Source: Desulfosudis oleivorans
Lineage (GTDB): Bacteria > Desulfobacterota > Desulfobacteria > Desulfobacterales > SURF-7
Direction: 5' to 3'
DNA: 64,000 nucleotides
Assembly: GCA_020723325.1 (NCBI GenBank)
Contig: DYJD01000010.1
Span: 1 to 64,000 of the forward strand
The notes under the pieces are model-generated. The model saw only the letters and a program-made list of their open reading frames with translations. It ran no database searches and had not been told where the DNA came from. Each line of letters begins with the position of its first letter. Position 1 is the stretch's first letter. Made by a program: the position numbers and the translations under genes. Below are positions 18,480 through 27,666 of this stretch, one piece after another.

Positions 18480-20274
18480 ATTCGGCAGCAGCTTGATTAT
18501 TGCTCAGATTTGAGGCCGCAAAAAAGACCAACCCAAGGCCTTTTTCATTTCGAAAATCATTGGCGATTTCTAGTTTTGTCTCTTTTCCCGGAGTAATATG
18601 TTTTTTAAAATATGTTTCAATTAGATTCGCTAAATATGCGTCCCTTTGATCTTCAATATATTGAAACCAGAGCGCTTTTTTGTTGTTGACGGTCCAGTGC
18701 AGCAATTCATTTCCATCCTGCATGCCATAATGTTTCAGGAATCTGAAATAGCGTGGTGAATTGATTTGCCAGCCGCCAGGAAGGATATTGATGGCAGGAA
18801 AATCTGAAAATTCTTTGAGCGGATGAACTGTCTCCTGCAATAAATTGTTATTTGGATTTAATGGGATGAGCAGCAGATCATCCGGATGAGTATGCAGGTT
18901 TTTTACTTGAAGCAAACAAGTCATAATTATTTTTTTTTCCATATTCTTGGCCCGCAAATATTCTATTAGAGCTTTGCTTTTTATCCAGGTCAGCCAGCAT
19001 AAGGACAATATGATGATCATTGTGAATATATTTTGCGACCAATATTTAATGCGGCTCAGGTTCACATTTTTAGCTGAGGAGGATTGATACAGCATCAGGA
19101 ATGTAGCCCCTAGGATATAGGCATAGAGAGGCAAATAAACCCTTGGCACAAAACGATGATACATTAGGAAGAGAGCGATGGCGCTGATGATGCAGAGGGA
19201 GATTAATATTTTGGCAATGTTCAAATTGGGCTTGCTTAACAATGATTTCGGCTGAAACATAAAAATAGCAATAATTGTTATAAATAGGATCAAACTTATC
19301 GATTGGTTTCCTTTGAGATGAATATAAGCCCTACTTGCAATCTGTCGGATCATCGTGCGCTTTTCCAGCGGGTCATTTTCTTGTAAAAAAACCGATAGGG
19401 TCTGGGTGTTAAAGCGCTTCTGGTCGTGTAAAAACCAGTAATTTCTGAAAAGGATAAAATCGTTCCAATCCCAACCGGCTTTTTGGATGGCCTTTAGGGT
19501 AGTGCCTTTATAATACTCACCTTTATCGCTGTCATGGAACCTGGAGCGCAATCGGTTATATTCAGCGAATGAAAAATGCTTCTCATCGTTTGCGTGAAAT
19601 GTAAAATAAGCGGATAAAATCAAGACCGCAATTAATCCAGCAGCAAAAGGCCAGAACCTTTTATAAAACGTTCCCCGGGCAAATAGAAAGACAGGTACTG
19701 AAAGAATGGATAAATAGAGCACAAGTTGCCATCGCAAGGAAAAGGAAATGAACAAGCAGATGGTTAAAAAGGTAATATATAAGTACTTGCATTCGAATGG
19801 GCATTTGTCAGTAACAGCCCAATCCAGCAAACACAAAAAGACGCCGAAAAGCAAGAGTAAAGAGCTGGACGTAAAACTAGCAAAGGCGAAACAGTGGAAA
19901 AAAATAATGAAAAGGCATGGACCACAAAGGAGCAAGGGCAATCCTCTATTCCGTCTAAAAAAAACACTTGTCGTCATTGAAAACCCCAAATAGGCGGCTA
20001 AATAAATCCAAAGACCATACCAGGGGATGTTCGGAAAAATCTTATAAAGAGCATGCAAACATTTGCTGGTTAAGGGGTTTAAAAAAAAGCAATCCGTCCC
20101 TGGCAAAAATCCGTTCAATTCCGATATCATGGCAAAGTCGTCATTTGATTCATATCGAAGCGGAAGAGACAGAAACATGGTGTATAACAGCACAGCCATC
20201 AATAACAGGGCTACCGGCAGTGAACAATCCCTATGAAATGAATTTTTTTTGATTTGTAATCGCTGGAGCGCCAA
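18469..20274 (-). CDS. Large multi-pass membrane protein, family A (paralogue of 13329-15119)
   Basis: 601 residues with about ten predicted membrane helices. It aligns end to end with the 596-residue protein at 13.3 kb: RYESNDDFAMISELNGF, LNPLTSKCL, PWYGLWIY, then ETVHPLKE, GWQINSPRYF and WFQYIEDQRDA at the C-terminus. I do not know the family by name. It lies in antisense orientation inside the plus-strand arm and has its own transcription start. Conserved periplasmic acidic residues and the glycan context suggest a GT-C-like enzyme or polymerase, but that is inference. Confidence 0.75.
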   Translation of the reverse strand: MALQRLQIKKNSFHRDCSLPVALLLMAVLLYTMFLSLPLRYESNDDFAMISELNGFLPGTDCFFLNPLTSKCLHALYKIFPNIPWYGLWIYLAAYLGFSMTTSVFFRRNRGLPLLLCGPCLFIIFFHCFAFASFTSSSLLLLFGVFLCLLDWAVTDKCPFECKYLYITFLTICLFISFSLRWQLVLYLSILSVPVFLFARGTFYKRFWPFAAGLIAVLILSAYFTFHANDEKHFSFAEYNRLRSRFHDSDKGEYYKGTTLKAIQKAGWDWNDFILFRNYWFLHDQKRFNTQTLSVFLQENDPLEKRTMIRQIASRAYIHLKGNQSISLILFITIIAIFMFQPKSLLSKPNLNIAKILISLCIISAIALFLMYHRFVPRVYLPLYAYILGATFLMLYQSSSAKNVNLSRIKYWSQNIFTMIIILSLCWLTWIKSKALIEYLRAKNMEKKIIMTCLLQVKNLHTHPDDLLLIPLNPNNNLLQETVHPLKEFSDFPAINILPGGWQINSPRYFRFLKHYGMQDGNELLHWTVNNKKALWFQYIEDQRDAYLANLIETYFKKHITPGKETKLEIANDFRNEKGLGLVFFAASNLSNNQAAAEFSE

Positions 20275-20416
20275 TTGCTCGTCTTTCCGAAGTTACGTGG
20301 GCCATACTTCTAAGCAGGCATTGTTGCATATTTCCAGGTTGATAAACTAAATATTGACTGGAAAACATTGTTTGTAATATGATAATTTGTTATTTATTTT
20401 ACACGAGAGATAAAAT

Positions 20417-21370
20417 ATGACAAGAGATAATATTGAGATTTCTGTTGTTGTTCCCGTATACAATAGTTACGCCACCCTGCCGGATTTGTTCAGACGACTT
20501 GAAAAGGTATTGCATGAACTAACGGGCAATCGCTACGAAATTATTTTTGTTAATGACGGGAGTCGTGATGAATCCTGGGAGCTGTTGACGAATATATCTC
20601 TGCAAAATGAAAAAACCATTGCCATTAACTTGACACGTAATTTCGGCCAGCACAATGCTATTATGTGCGGTTTCAGCAAGGCTTCTGGAAAATTCATTGT
20701 CACTATTGACGATGATTTACAAATTCCGCCGGAAGAAATTGCTGCCCTTTATCAGGAAATTCAAAAAGGGCATGATATTGTTTACGGACTTTATAAGAAT
20801 AAGAGACACTCGGTCTTTCGAAATTTAGGTTCTGAATTCGTGCAGTTTGTTTATATGAAGACCTTTGATACCGATATCCGACTGACAGCTTTTCGCATCA
20901 TCCGCCGGGAGATAATTGTAAACATTCTATCTTATGAAAAAAGCTTTACATTTATTGACGGCCTTATTTCTTGGTATACATCCAAAATCGGAAAAGTATA
21001 TGTTGAACACTATGAGCGAAAAATCGGAAAGAGTGGGTATTCGTTGAAACGCCTGATTGTTTTATCCCTGAATATGCTGACAAATTTCAGCATCGCTCCG
21101 GTTCAGATTGCCTCCCTGATTGGTATCATTTTTTCACTAACAGGATTTCTTTTTGCCATCTTTTTTTTCTTGAAGAAGATTTTCTTCGGTGTACCGGTTT
21201 CCGGTTTTACTTCTTTGATCGTCGCCGTCACCATTTTTGCTGGAGTTCAACTTTTAACACTAGGCATTTTGGGAGAATATATCAGCCGAATTCATATCAA
21301 TGTGAATAAACGTCCGCAATATGCAATCAGGGAAATCGTGACCTTGAAAAGAAAGATCGAGGTCGGATGA
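20417..21370 (+). CDS. Family 2 glycosyltransferase with C-terminal membrane helices
   Basis: 317 residues. The GT-A core has VVVPVYNSYATL, FVNDGSRDESW, LTRNFGQHNAI and TIDDDLQIPPEE, and two membrane helices lie at about 228-300. It is GtrB/ArnC-like and should charge a polyprenyl phosphate with a sugar. A GAGAG site precedes the ATG. The stop codon overlaps the following GNAT start as ATGA (at 21367), so these two genes and the WecE-like one downstream are probably one operon and act on the same amino sugar. Confidence 0.9.
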   Translation: MTRDNIEISVVVPVYNSYATLPDLFRRLEKVLHELTGNRYEIIFVNDGSRDESWELLTNISLQNEKTIAINLTRNFGQHNAIMCGFSKASGKFIVTIDDDLQIPPEEIAALYQEIQKGHDIVYGLYKNKRHSVFRNLGSEFVQFVYMKTFDTDIRLTAFRIIRREIIVNILSYEKSFTFIDGLISWYTSKIGKVYVEHYERKIGKSGYSLKRLIVLSLNMLTNFSIAPVQIASLIGIIFSLTGFLFAIFFFLKKIFFGVPVSGFTSLIVAVTIFAGVQLLTLGILGEYISRIHINVNKRPQYAIREIVTLKRKIEVG

Positions 21371-22482
21371 GATTCCCGGAAATACTACAATTTGCTCCCA
21401 TCGAAAGCAGTCGCTTCAATTTGCGGGCATATCGGGGGATGCTTGAAAATGTCGACCCCGAGCAATTGCTATCCGATATATTGGAAAAAGAAATCGATTT
21501 GCTTATTCTGCGCATTCCGGCGAAAAATCAGTATAAGCTTGCTGCTCTCAATGAACTCGGAATTCCCTTCATCATGGCGGATACGCTGGTATATTACCAA
21601 GCGGATATGCAAACCATTAAACCAAAATCGCTTCGTAATAAGAATCTGCAATTTATCCAATTTACATCCGAGCAATTTGATATCGTGGATCAAATGGTGG
21701 AAGTCATATTTGCAGACTATAATAATAATTATTCCGCAAACCCGGTCTTAGAAGCTGATTTGGTCGAGATTTACAAGGAGTGGGCAAGAAGCTATGCGAC
21801 AGACCATTCAAAAGGAAAAGTGTCCTGGCTTGCCGGCCATGAAAATATTTATTTCGGTTTTATTACTTGCCTAATGGAAAATGGCGGCCTGGAAATCGTA
21901 TTGAACGGTGTAATGCCCTATAAAGCCGGGCAGGGTGTTTACGGCGATATGATCCGCTTTGTCCAAACCTATTGCATTGAAAAGAGAATCAATAACATCA
22001 CCATATCGACCCAGGTCAACAACTATGCTGTTCAAAAGGTGTGGGCAAGGGAAGGCTTTCATATTAAGCAGGCTTTTCTGACAATACATATGAACAGTTT
22101 AATGCAAAAATCGCACATTGCTAAGAAGGAATTTGATTTTCATATTTCTACAGAGGAATTCCTTCAATTTTCTACCGGCATGACCTATTCTAATTGCGAA
22201 AAGAAATCTGCTTTGGACACAGGCGGGAGCATGGACGCGTTTCTTTTAAAAAAACTGGTGCTGGCGAAATATTATAGAGAAATTATACCAGTCAAAAAAG
22301 CGGCGGTTCAAAAAATTTCAATTCGTCATATAAAACAGCTACAAGCAGAGAAACGCTACCGGATAGTAATTAGTTACCCGTATATGAATTCCAGTGGAGG
22401 GAGGTATATGTCACTCCTGAAGCTTTTTGATGAATCTGGAACGGTTTATCTGTTTGCGTATTTTGATTTTACCATTAAATAA
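21367..22482 (+). CDS. GNAT acyltransferase (WecD-like) with extra C-terminal domain
   Basis: 371 residues. The middle (about 95-245) is a GNAT N-acyltransferase related to dTDP-4-amino-4,6-dideoxygalactose acetyltransferase (WecD): GVYGDMIRFVQTYCIEKRINNITISTQVNN is reminiscent of the acetyl-CoA-binding region, and WAREGFHIKQAFLTIH is the usual end. The C-terminal 110 residues (about 262-371, ending YMSLLKLFDESGTVYLFAYF) are not part of standard WecD and I do not recognise them; a hot-dog-type fold is one guess. Immediately followed by a WecE-like aminotransferase, it likely acylates that product. Confidence 0.8.
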   Translation: MRFPEILQFAPIESSRFNLRAYRGMLENVDPEQLLSDILEKEIDLLILRIPAKNQYKLAALNELGIPFIMADTLVYYQADMQTIKPKSLRNKNLQFIQFTSEQFDIVDQMVEVIFADYNNNYSANPVLEADLVEIYKEWARSYATDHSKGKVSWLAGHENIYFGFITCLMENGGLEIVLNGVMPYKAGQGVYGDMIRFVQTYCIEKRINNITISTQVNNYAVQKVWAREGFHIKQAFLTIHMNSLMQKSHIAKKEFDFHISTEEFLQFSTGMTYSNCEKKSALDTGGSMDAFLLKKLVLAKYYREIIPVKKAAVQKISIRHIKQLQAEKRYRIVISYPYMNSSGGRYMSLLKLFDESGTVYLFAYFDFTIK

Positions 22483-22504
22483 GTATATCGGAGGGATGAG
22501 CTTA

Positions 22505-23644
22505 ATGCGAATACCTTTTAATCGGCCTTTTCTAGTGGGTAAGGAGCTTTATTACATAGCCCAATCCGTATTAAGCGGCCACACTGCCGGAGACGGCATG
22601 TTCACTAAGAAATGCCATCAACTGCTGCAAGACAAATTCGGGGCTAAGAAAGTGTTGCTGACCCATTCTTGTACGGCGGCATTGGAAATGGCGGCAATTT
22701 TATGCGGTGTTACCCAGGGCGACGAAGTAATTCTACCTTCCTTCACCTTTGTATCAACAGCCAATGCCTTTTATCTTAGGGGAGCCAAATTGGTATTTGT
22801 TGATATCCGTCCTGATACTTTGAATATTGACGAGACCAAAATCGAACAGGCTGTATCCGAACAGACGAAAATTATTGCACCGGTTCATTATGCCGGAATC
22901 GCCTGTGAAATGGATAAGATTATGGACGTTGCTCAGAGGAAAGAATTGTTGGTTGTTGAGGATGCCGCTCAAGGGGTGAATGCGAAATATCATGAAAAGT
23001 ATCTTGGGACCATAGGTGATATAGGCGCCTATAGTTTTCATGAAACCAAGAATTTCATTTGCGGAGAGGGCGGAGCCATTGTCATTAACAACGACCAATT
23101 TATTGAACGCGCTGAAATAATCAGAGAGAAAGGAACCAATCGAAGCAAATTTTTTAGGGGGGAAGTAGACAAATATACATGGGTGGATATCGGTTCCTCC
23201 TATTTACCTTCTGATATTTTGGCTGCATTTCTTTACGCTCAACTAGAAAACATGGAGACAATCAACATCCGCCGCGCTGAAATTTTTTCCAACTACCTTG
23301 TGGCACTCAAGCCACTTGCAGATGAAGGCAGGTTGCAATTACCATTTATTGCGCAAGGGTGCCGCAGCAACAATCATATGTTTTACATTCTTTTAAATGA
23401 TGAGAATACCCGCAATGGATTAATGGATTATTTGAAATCAAAAGGTATTTTGGCCGTTTTTCATTATTTGCCTTTGCATCTATCACCCATCGGACGTTCC
23501 TTTGGATATTACGATGGGGATCTTCCACAAACCGAATCCATCAGTCGACGTTTGTTACGATTACCATTTTTTTATGATTTGAAGCAGGATGAGCAGGATG
23601 AGATTGTGGAATGTATATACGCGTATTTAAAGGGCAAAGCATGA
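22505..23644 (+). CDS. wecE: dTDP-4-amino-4,6-dideoxygalactose transaminase (WecE/RffA-like)
   Basis: 379 residues from the chosen start, the same size as WecE. PLP-binding K182 lies in SFHETKNFICGEGGA and D153 in VEDAAQGVNA; HYAGIACEMDKI and GTNRSKFFRGEVDKYTWVD are hallmarks of the WecE branch. It uses glutamate to aminate dTDP-4-keto-6-deoxyglucose, giving the 4-amino-4,6-dideoxy sugar that WecD-type enzymes then acetylate. Several in-frame starts exist; the ATG at 22505 is preferred because GGAGGG lies 9 bases before it and the protein then begins MRIPFNRP like the family. dTDP-glucose synthesis genes are not in the window. Confidence 0.88.
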   Translation: MRIPFNRPFLVGKELYYIAQSVLSGHTAGDGMFTKKCHQLLQDKFGAKKVLLTHSCTAALEMAAILCGVTQGDEVILPSFTFVSTANAFYLRGAKLVFVDIRPDTLNIDETKIEQAVSEQTKIIAPVHYAGIACEMDKIMDVAQRKELLVVEDAAQGVNAKYHEKYLGTIGDIGAYSFHETKNFICGEGGAIVINNDQFIERAEIIREKGTNRSKFFRGEVDKYTWVDIGSSYLPSDILAAFLYAQLENMETINIRRAEIFSNYLVALKPLADEGRLQLPFIAQGCRSNNHMFYILLNDENTRNGLMDYLKSKGILAVFHYLPLHLSPIGRSFGYYDGDLPQTESISRRLLRLPFFYDLKQDEQDEIVECIYAYLKGKA

Positions 23645-24459
23645 CTAAAAATGAAAAAATTAAGAAAATTATAGATTGGAATCAGGCCTATACGATTCAG
23701 AATAATACAATTTGTTTTATTCCGGCAGAAAAAACTTCCCATCAAACAGCCGGAACCGGACTTTTGGGAACCATCCAGAACATGCTAAAAAAGCATGGCG
23801 GGTTATATTATACTCTTTTGAATATTTTCGGACCGGTACTATTATCAACCGATTATCATAGCACAGCCAAAAACTGTCTTGAAAAATATAATGACGAACA
23901 TGTGATAATTAATCTAGGCAGCGGTCCTTCGTATTTTTATGGAAGAAAGGATATCATCAATATCGATGTATTTTCTTTGGATGAAGTCGATATTGTAGCA
24001 GATGCCGCAAAATTACCCATTGCAGATGAATCGGTTGATTTTATCATTACTATTGCCATGCTGGAGCACGTAATAGATCCTTATCAAGTTGTTCAGGAAA
24101 TGCATCGAATACTTAAACCTCATGGAGAAATTTTTACTTATATTCCTTTTATCCAACCCTATCATGCTGCCCCGTATGACTACTCTCGTTGGAACCATCA
24201 AGGTATAAGAAGATTGTTTGCTGATTTTGCCGACCATCGCATTTTCATAGGCAGTGGCCCAACTTCCGGAATGTTGTATATTTTAGAAGAATGGTTATCC
24301 ATTTTATTGTCTTTCGGCATTAAACCACTGCATGACTGTTGGTTTTTGCTGTTAATGTTATTGCTGTTTCCAATAAAATATTTGGACTTAATATTAAATA
24401 AATTCGAGTTTGCCGCAAATGCTGCAAGCGGTTTTGGAATTGTGGCTAGAAAAGGTTGA
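23641..24459 (+). CDS. SAM-dependent methyltransferase (class I)
   Basis: About 272 residues. The Rossmann SAM-binding core is visible as IINLGSGPSYFYGRKDIINID (motif I region) and ADAAKLPIADESVDFIITIAMLEHV, typical of methyltransferase type 11 enzymes in glycan loci. Hydrophobic stretches near the C-terminus suggest membrane association. The ATG at 23641 overlaps the stop of wecE as ATGA, so the longer open frame starting upstream is unlikely to be used. The target (sugar, lipid or glycan end) is not determinable. Confidence 0.85.
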   Translation: MTKNEKIKKIIDWNQAYTIQNNTICFIPAEKTSHQTAGTGLLGTIQNMLKKHGGLYYTLLNIFGPVLLSTDYHSTAKNCLEKYNDEHVIINLGSGPSYFYGRKDIINIDVFSLDEVDIVADAAKLPIADESVDFIITIAMLEHVIDPYQVVQEMHRILKPHGEIFTYIPFIQPYHAAPYDYSRWNHQGIRRLFADFADHRIFIGSGPTSGMLYILEEWLSILLSFGIKPLHDCWFLLLMLLLFPIKYLDLILNKFEFAANAASGFGIVARKG

Positions 24460-24461
24460 AA

Positions 24462-25913
24462 ATGATGAATCGCTGCATAGATAGCCGCAGACAAAAATAT
24501 CTGCATGAACGGATCTCCCACTGGGATAAGGTTGTCAAGCAAAAGATAAGAAACGATCGCTGGAGTGCCTTTTATCATGAGCTGCTGCAACAATATTATC
24601 TGTTTTTAGTTCCACCTGGGTTAAAAGTACTCGAGATCGGTTGCGGAACTGGTGATCTGCTGGCAGCGTTGAAACCACGAGTAGGAGTGGGAATCGATTT
24701 TTCCATTGAAATGCTCAAACATGCGAGGACTAGATACCCGCATTTGACTTTTATTCAGGCTGATGCCCATAGTATTCCGCTGCATGAATCCTTTGATGTC
24801 ATTATTCTTTCAGACCTTGTAAACGATCTATGGGATGTTCAGGTCGTTTTTGAGATGGTGCGAAAATTCTGCCACCCCCACACACGCTTGATTACAAATT
24901 TTTTCAACAATATATGGCGAATACCCTTGGCGCTTGTGAAAGGATTGGGACTGGGGGCCGATGTCCTTGAGCAAAACTGGTTTTCTCCCCATGATGTGGC
25001 TAATCTATTGGAGTTGAGTGGATTTGAGGTGATTGATGTCTCGCCCCGTATACTTATACCTTTGCGAATCAAATTTTTGGCAAAACTAGCCAATCGATAC
25101 CTGGTGAATTTAATCCCGTTCAATTGGTTCGGCCTCACCAATATCATGATTGCCAGACCGATTTCCACAAAAGAGGAGATCATCAAATTCCGTGGCACAA
25201 AAGTATCCGTCATCATTGCCGCCAGGAACGAAGCAGGAAATATTGACAACATTTTGAAAAGGGTACCTGAGCTAGGAACTGAAACCGAATTGATTTTTGT
25301 TGAGGGTCATTCCACCGATAACACCTTTGAAGCCGTTGAGGCGGCGATTAAGCGTTTTCCTAGCCTAAAATGCAGGTTATATCGTCAAACCGGCAAAGGC
25401 AAAGGCGATGCCGTAAGGCTTGGCTTCCAAAAGGCGGTAGGAGATATTCTATTGATACTGGATGCGGACCTGACCGTTCCTCCGGAAGATCTTCCTCGCT
25501 TTATCCAAGCCTTGATATCCGGTAAAGGGGATTTTATTAACGGCGTGCGACTTGTTTATCCAATGGAAGACAAGGCAATGCGTTTTTTCAATATCATTGG
25601 TAATAAATTTTTTAGCTTAGCGTTCACATGGCTTTTGGGCCAGCCCATAAAAGACACTCTTTGCGGTACAAAGGTGTTCTGGAAACAAGATTATGATTTG
25701 ATAGAGGCCAATCGCAGCTATTTCGGTGATTTCGATCCGTTTGGCGATTTTGATTTGCTGTTTGGCGCTGCCAAATTGAATCTGAAAATCGCTGAGTTGC
25801 CGATACGATACCGTGAAAGGACCTATGGTGAGACCAATATCAGCAGGTGGTCCCATGGATGGCTGCTGTTGAAAATGGTCCTGTTTGCCGCTAAAAGAAT
25901 CAAATTTATTTAA
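24462..25913 (+). CDS. Methyltransferase-glycosyltransferase fusion
   Basis: About 483 residues with two complete enzymes. Residues ~1-220 form a class I methyltransferase (VLEIGCGTGDLLAALKPRVG, ADAHSIPLHESFDVIILSDL). Residues ~240-480 form a soluble GT2 (VSVIIAARNEAGNID, EGHSTDNTF, GKGKGDAVRLGF, ILDADLTVPPEDL, RYRERTYGETNI), resembling dolichyl-phosphate glucosyltransferase-type enzymes. The start follows the previous stop by 2 bases with an AAAGG site; a TTG upstream is rejected. The fusion suggests that one glycan residue is both added and methylated. Confidence 0.88.
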   Translation: MMNRCIDSRRQKYLHERISHWDKVVKQKIRNDRWSAFYHELLQQYYLFLVPPGLKVLEIGCGTGDLLAALKPRVGVGIDFSIEMLKHARTRYPHLTFIQADAHSIPLHESFDVIILSDLVNDLWDVQVVFEMVRKFCHPHTRLITNFFNNIWRIPLALVKGLGLGADVLEQNWFSPHDVANLLELSGFEVIDVSPRILIPLRIKFLAKLANRYLVNLIPFNWFGLTNIMIARPISTKEEIIKFRGTKVSVIIAARNEAGNIDNILKRVPELGTETELIFVEGHSTDNTFEAVEAAIKRFPSLKCRLYRQTGKGKGDAVRLGFQKAVGDILLILDADLTVPPEDLPRFIQALISGKGDFINGVRLVYPMEDKAMRFFNIIGNKFFSLAFTWLLGQPIKDTLCGTKVFWKQDYDLIEANRSYFGDFDPFGDFDLLFGAAKLNLKIAELPIRYRERTYGETNISRWSHGWLLLKMVLFAAKRIKFI

Positions 25914-25920
25914 GCCTATC

Positions 25921-26892
25921 ATGGAAAATACTATAACACAGATCATTATTTGCATCCCAATTTATAAAGACTGGGATTCCGTAGCAAGGCTGATCATGGA
26001 TTTGGATCACGTTTTGCTGAGGTTTACAGAAAAGATTGCCGTAAAAATTTTATTGGTTGATGATGGTGCTGAGGAAGACGGAAAGCCGATTTTTAAAAAT
26101 CCAATAAAATTTATTGAGAAGGTCAGCATATTGCGTTTGCGTCGCAATCTCGGCCACCAAAGAGCCATCGCAGTTGGATTGAGCTATATTCAAGCCGAAA
26201 TGACAGTGGATGCCGTACTTGTTATGGATGGTGACGGTGAGGATACCCCTGAGGGCGTAGCCGCATTGCTTCAGGAGTTTATTGGGAGTGATGGTCGCTC
26301 CATGATTTTTGCAAAAAGGCAGCGACGAACAGAAACGGTCGCATTTAGGGGTTTTTATCAGCTTTATAGATTGTTACATTGGATTCTGACTGGTCGAAGT
26401 ATACAAGTCGGCAATTTCAGTATTCTACCGTTTCAACACGTCGAATGTCTTGTTACTGCTCCAGAGCTTTGGAATCATTATGCTGCTTCTGTAGTTAAAT
26501 TAAAACTGGCCAGCAAGCTGATCCCAATAGATCGAGGATATCGGATTGCTGGGCGTTCCACCATGAATTTCATATCATTTGTAATCCATGGCTTGAGTGC
26601 AATTTCGGTCTATGCAGAAGAGGTCGGTGTGCGTTTAATGGTTTTTTGCGCCGGGATGATAGCTTTATTATTATTTAGTCTATTCGGAATTATTTTGATA
26701 AGATTTTTTACGGATTATGCAATTCCTGGATGGGCCACCAATGCATTTGGCCTGTCTTTTAGCATGATTTTACAATTATTGGTCATATCAATGATCATCG
26801 TTGTAATAATACTGAAGAATCGTTCTTCCGCCGATTTCTTACCCATGAGGGATTATCAATATTTCATCAAGGGAATTGAGATGGTCATGTAA
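25921..26892 (+). CDS. Family 2 glycosyltransferase with C-terminal membrane helices
   Basis: About 323 residues. GT-A motifs are IIICIPIYKDWDSVARL, LLVDDGAEEDG, LRLRRNLGHQRAIAVGL and VMDGDGEDTPEGV; two membrane helices lie near 235-310. It is a member of the polyprenyl-phosphate sugar transferase group but divergent from its neighbours. The ATG at 25921 is 8 bases past the previous stop. Its TAA overlaps the next start as TAATG, showing operon continuity. Confidence 0.85.
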   Translation: MENTITQIIICIPIYKDWDSVARLIMDLDHVLLRFTEKIAVKILLVDDGAEEDGKPIFKNPIKFIEKVSILRLRRNLGHQRAIAVGLSYIQAEMTVDAVLVMDGDGEDTPEGVAALLQEFIGSDGRSMIFAKRQRRTETVAFRGFYQLYRLLHWILTGRSIQVGNFSILPFQHVECLVTAPELWNHYAASVVKLKLASKLIPIDRGYRIAGRSTMNFISFVIHGLSAISVYAEEVGVRLMVFCAGMIALLLFSLFGIILIRFFTDYAIPGWATNAFGLSFSMILQLLVISMIIVVIILKNRSSADFLPMRDYQYFIKGIEMVM

Positions 26893-27608
26893 TGACAGAC
26901 AATCAGTATAAATATATCGGCGGTGAGCTTGAGTTGTTCGCAAGAGCGCACAATTGGAAGACATATATCAGACAAACCATCGCTCCGTTTATTTTTGGTG
27001 ATGTTCTGGAAGTCGGTGCCGGAATTGGAGAGACTACACGGTTATTATCTCAAGTTGCTCACAAGAGCTGGTTGTGTGTTGAGCCGGATGAATATCTTTT
27101 AGAGGGATTAGCAAGAATGCTTTCATCCCTCTCAGGCCATAAGACCATTGAATGGCAACATGGCTTTCTGTCGGATTTGCCGAAAACCAGACGCTTTGAT
27201 ACGATTCTGTATATTGATGTCCTTGAGCATATTAAAAATGATTTCCAGGAATTGGAAACGGCATATCACTTTATACGGCCAAACGGATTTTTAGTTGTTG
27301 TTTCTCCTGCCCATCAATGGTTGTTTACACCATTTGATGCAGATATCGGCCATTTCCGGAGGTATGACAGAACTAGTCTTGTTGAGATATTGCCAGAGGG
27401 ACTAAGGATTTATAAGTTATTATATCTGGATAGTGTGGGTATGTTGGCTTCATTGGCTAACAAGCTGATATTGAATCAAAAAATGCCAAATTATAAACAA
27501 ATATTAACTTGGGATCGCATATTGGTCCCTTTATCTAAATGCTTTGATCCGATTATCGGTTATCGATTGGGTAAGAGTGTTGTAGGCGTATTTCAAAAAA
27601 TTGAATGA
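26892..27608 (+). CDS. SAM-dependent methyltransferase
   Basis: 238 residues, class I methyltransferase: VLEVGAGIGETTRLL is motif I, FDTILYIDVLEHIKNDFQEL the acceptor-proximal motif and RPNGFLVVVSPAH the later strand. It shares one base with the upstream GT2 stop. Similar small methyltransferases accompany GT2 genes in bacterial glycan loci; the acceptor is unknown. Confidence 0.85.
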   Translation: MTDNQYKYIGGELELFARAHNWKTYIRQTIAPFIFGDVLEVGAGIGETTRLLSQVAHKSWLCVEPDEYLLEGLARMLSSLSGHKTIEWQHGFLSDLPKTRRFDTILYIDVLEHIKNDFQELETAYHFIRPNGFLVVVSPAHQWLFTPFDADIGHFRRYDRTSLVEILPEGLRIYKLLYLDSVGMLASLANKLILNQKMPNYKQILTWDRILVPLSKCFDPIIGYRLGKSVVGVFQKIE

Positions 27609-27666
27609 TTTTTTTTCGATGTAACATAGGAATTAATTAGAAGGATATTCAAAGCAAGGTATCTAA

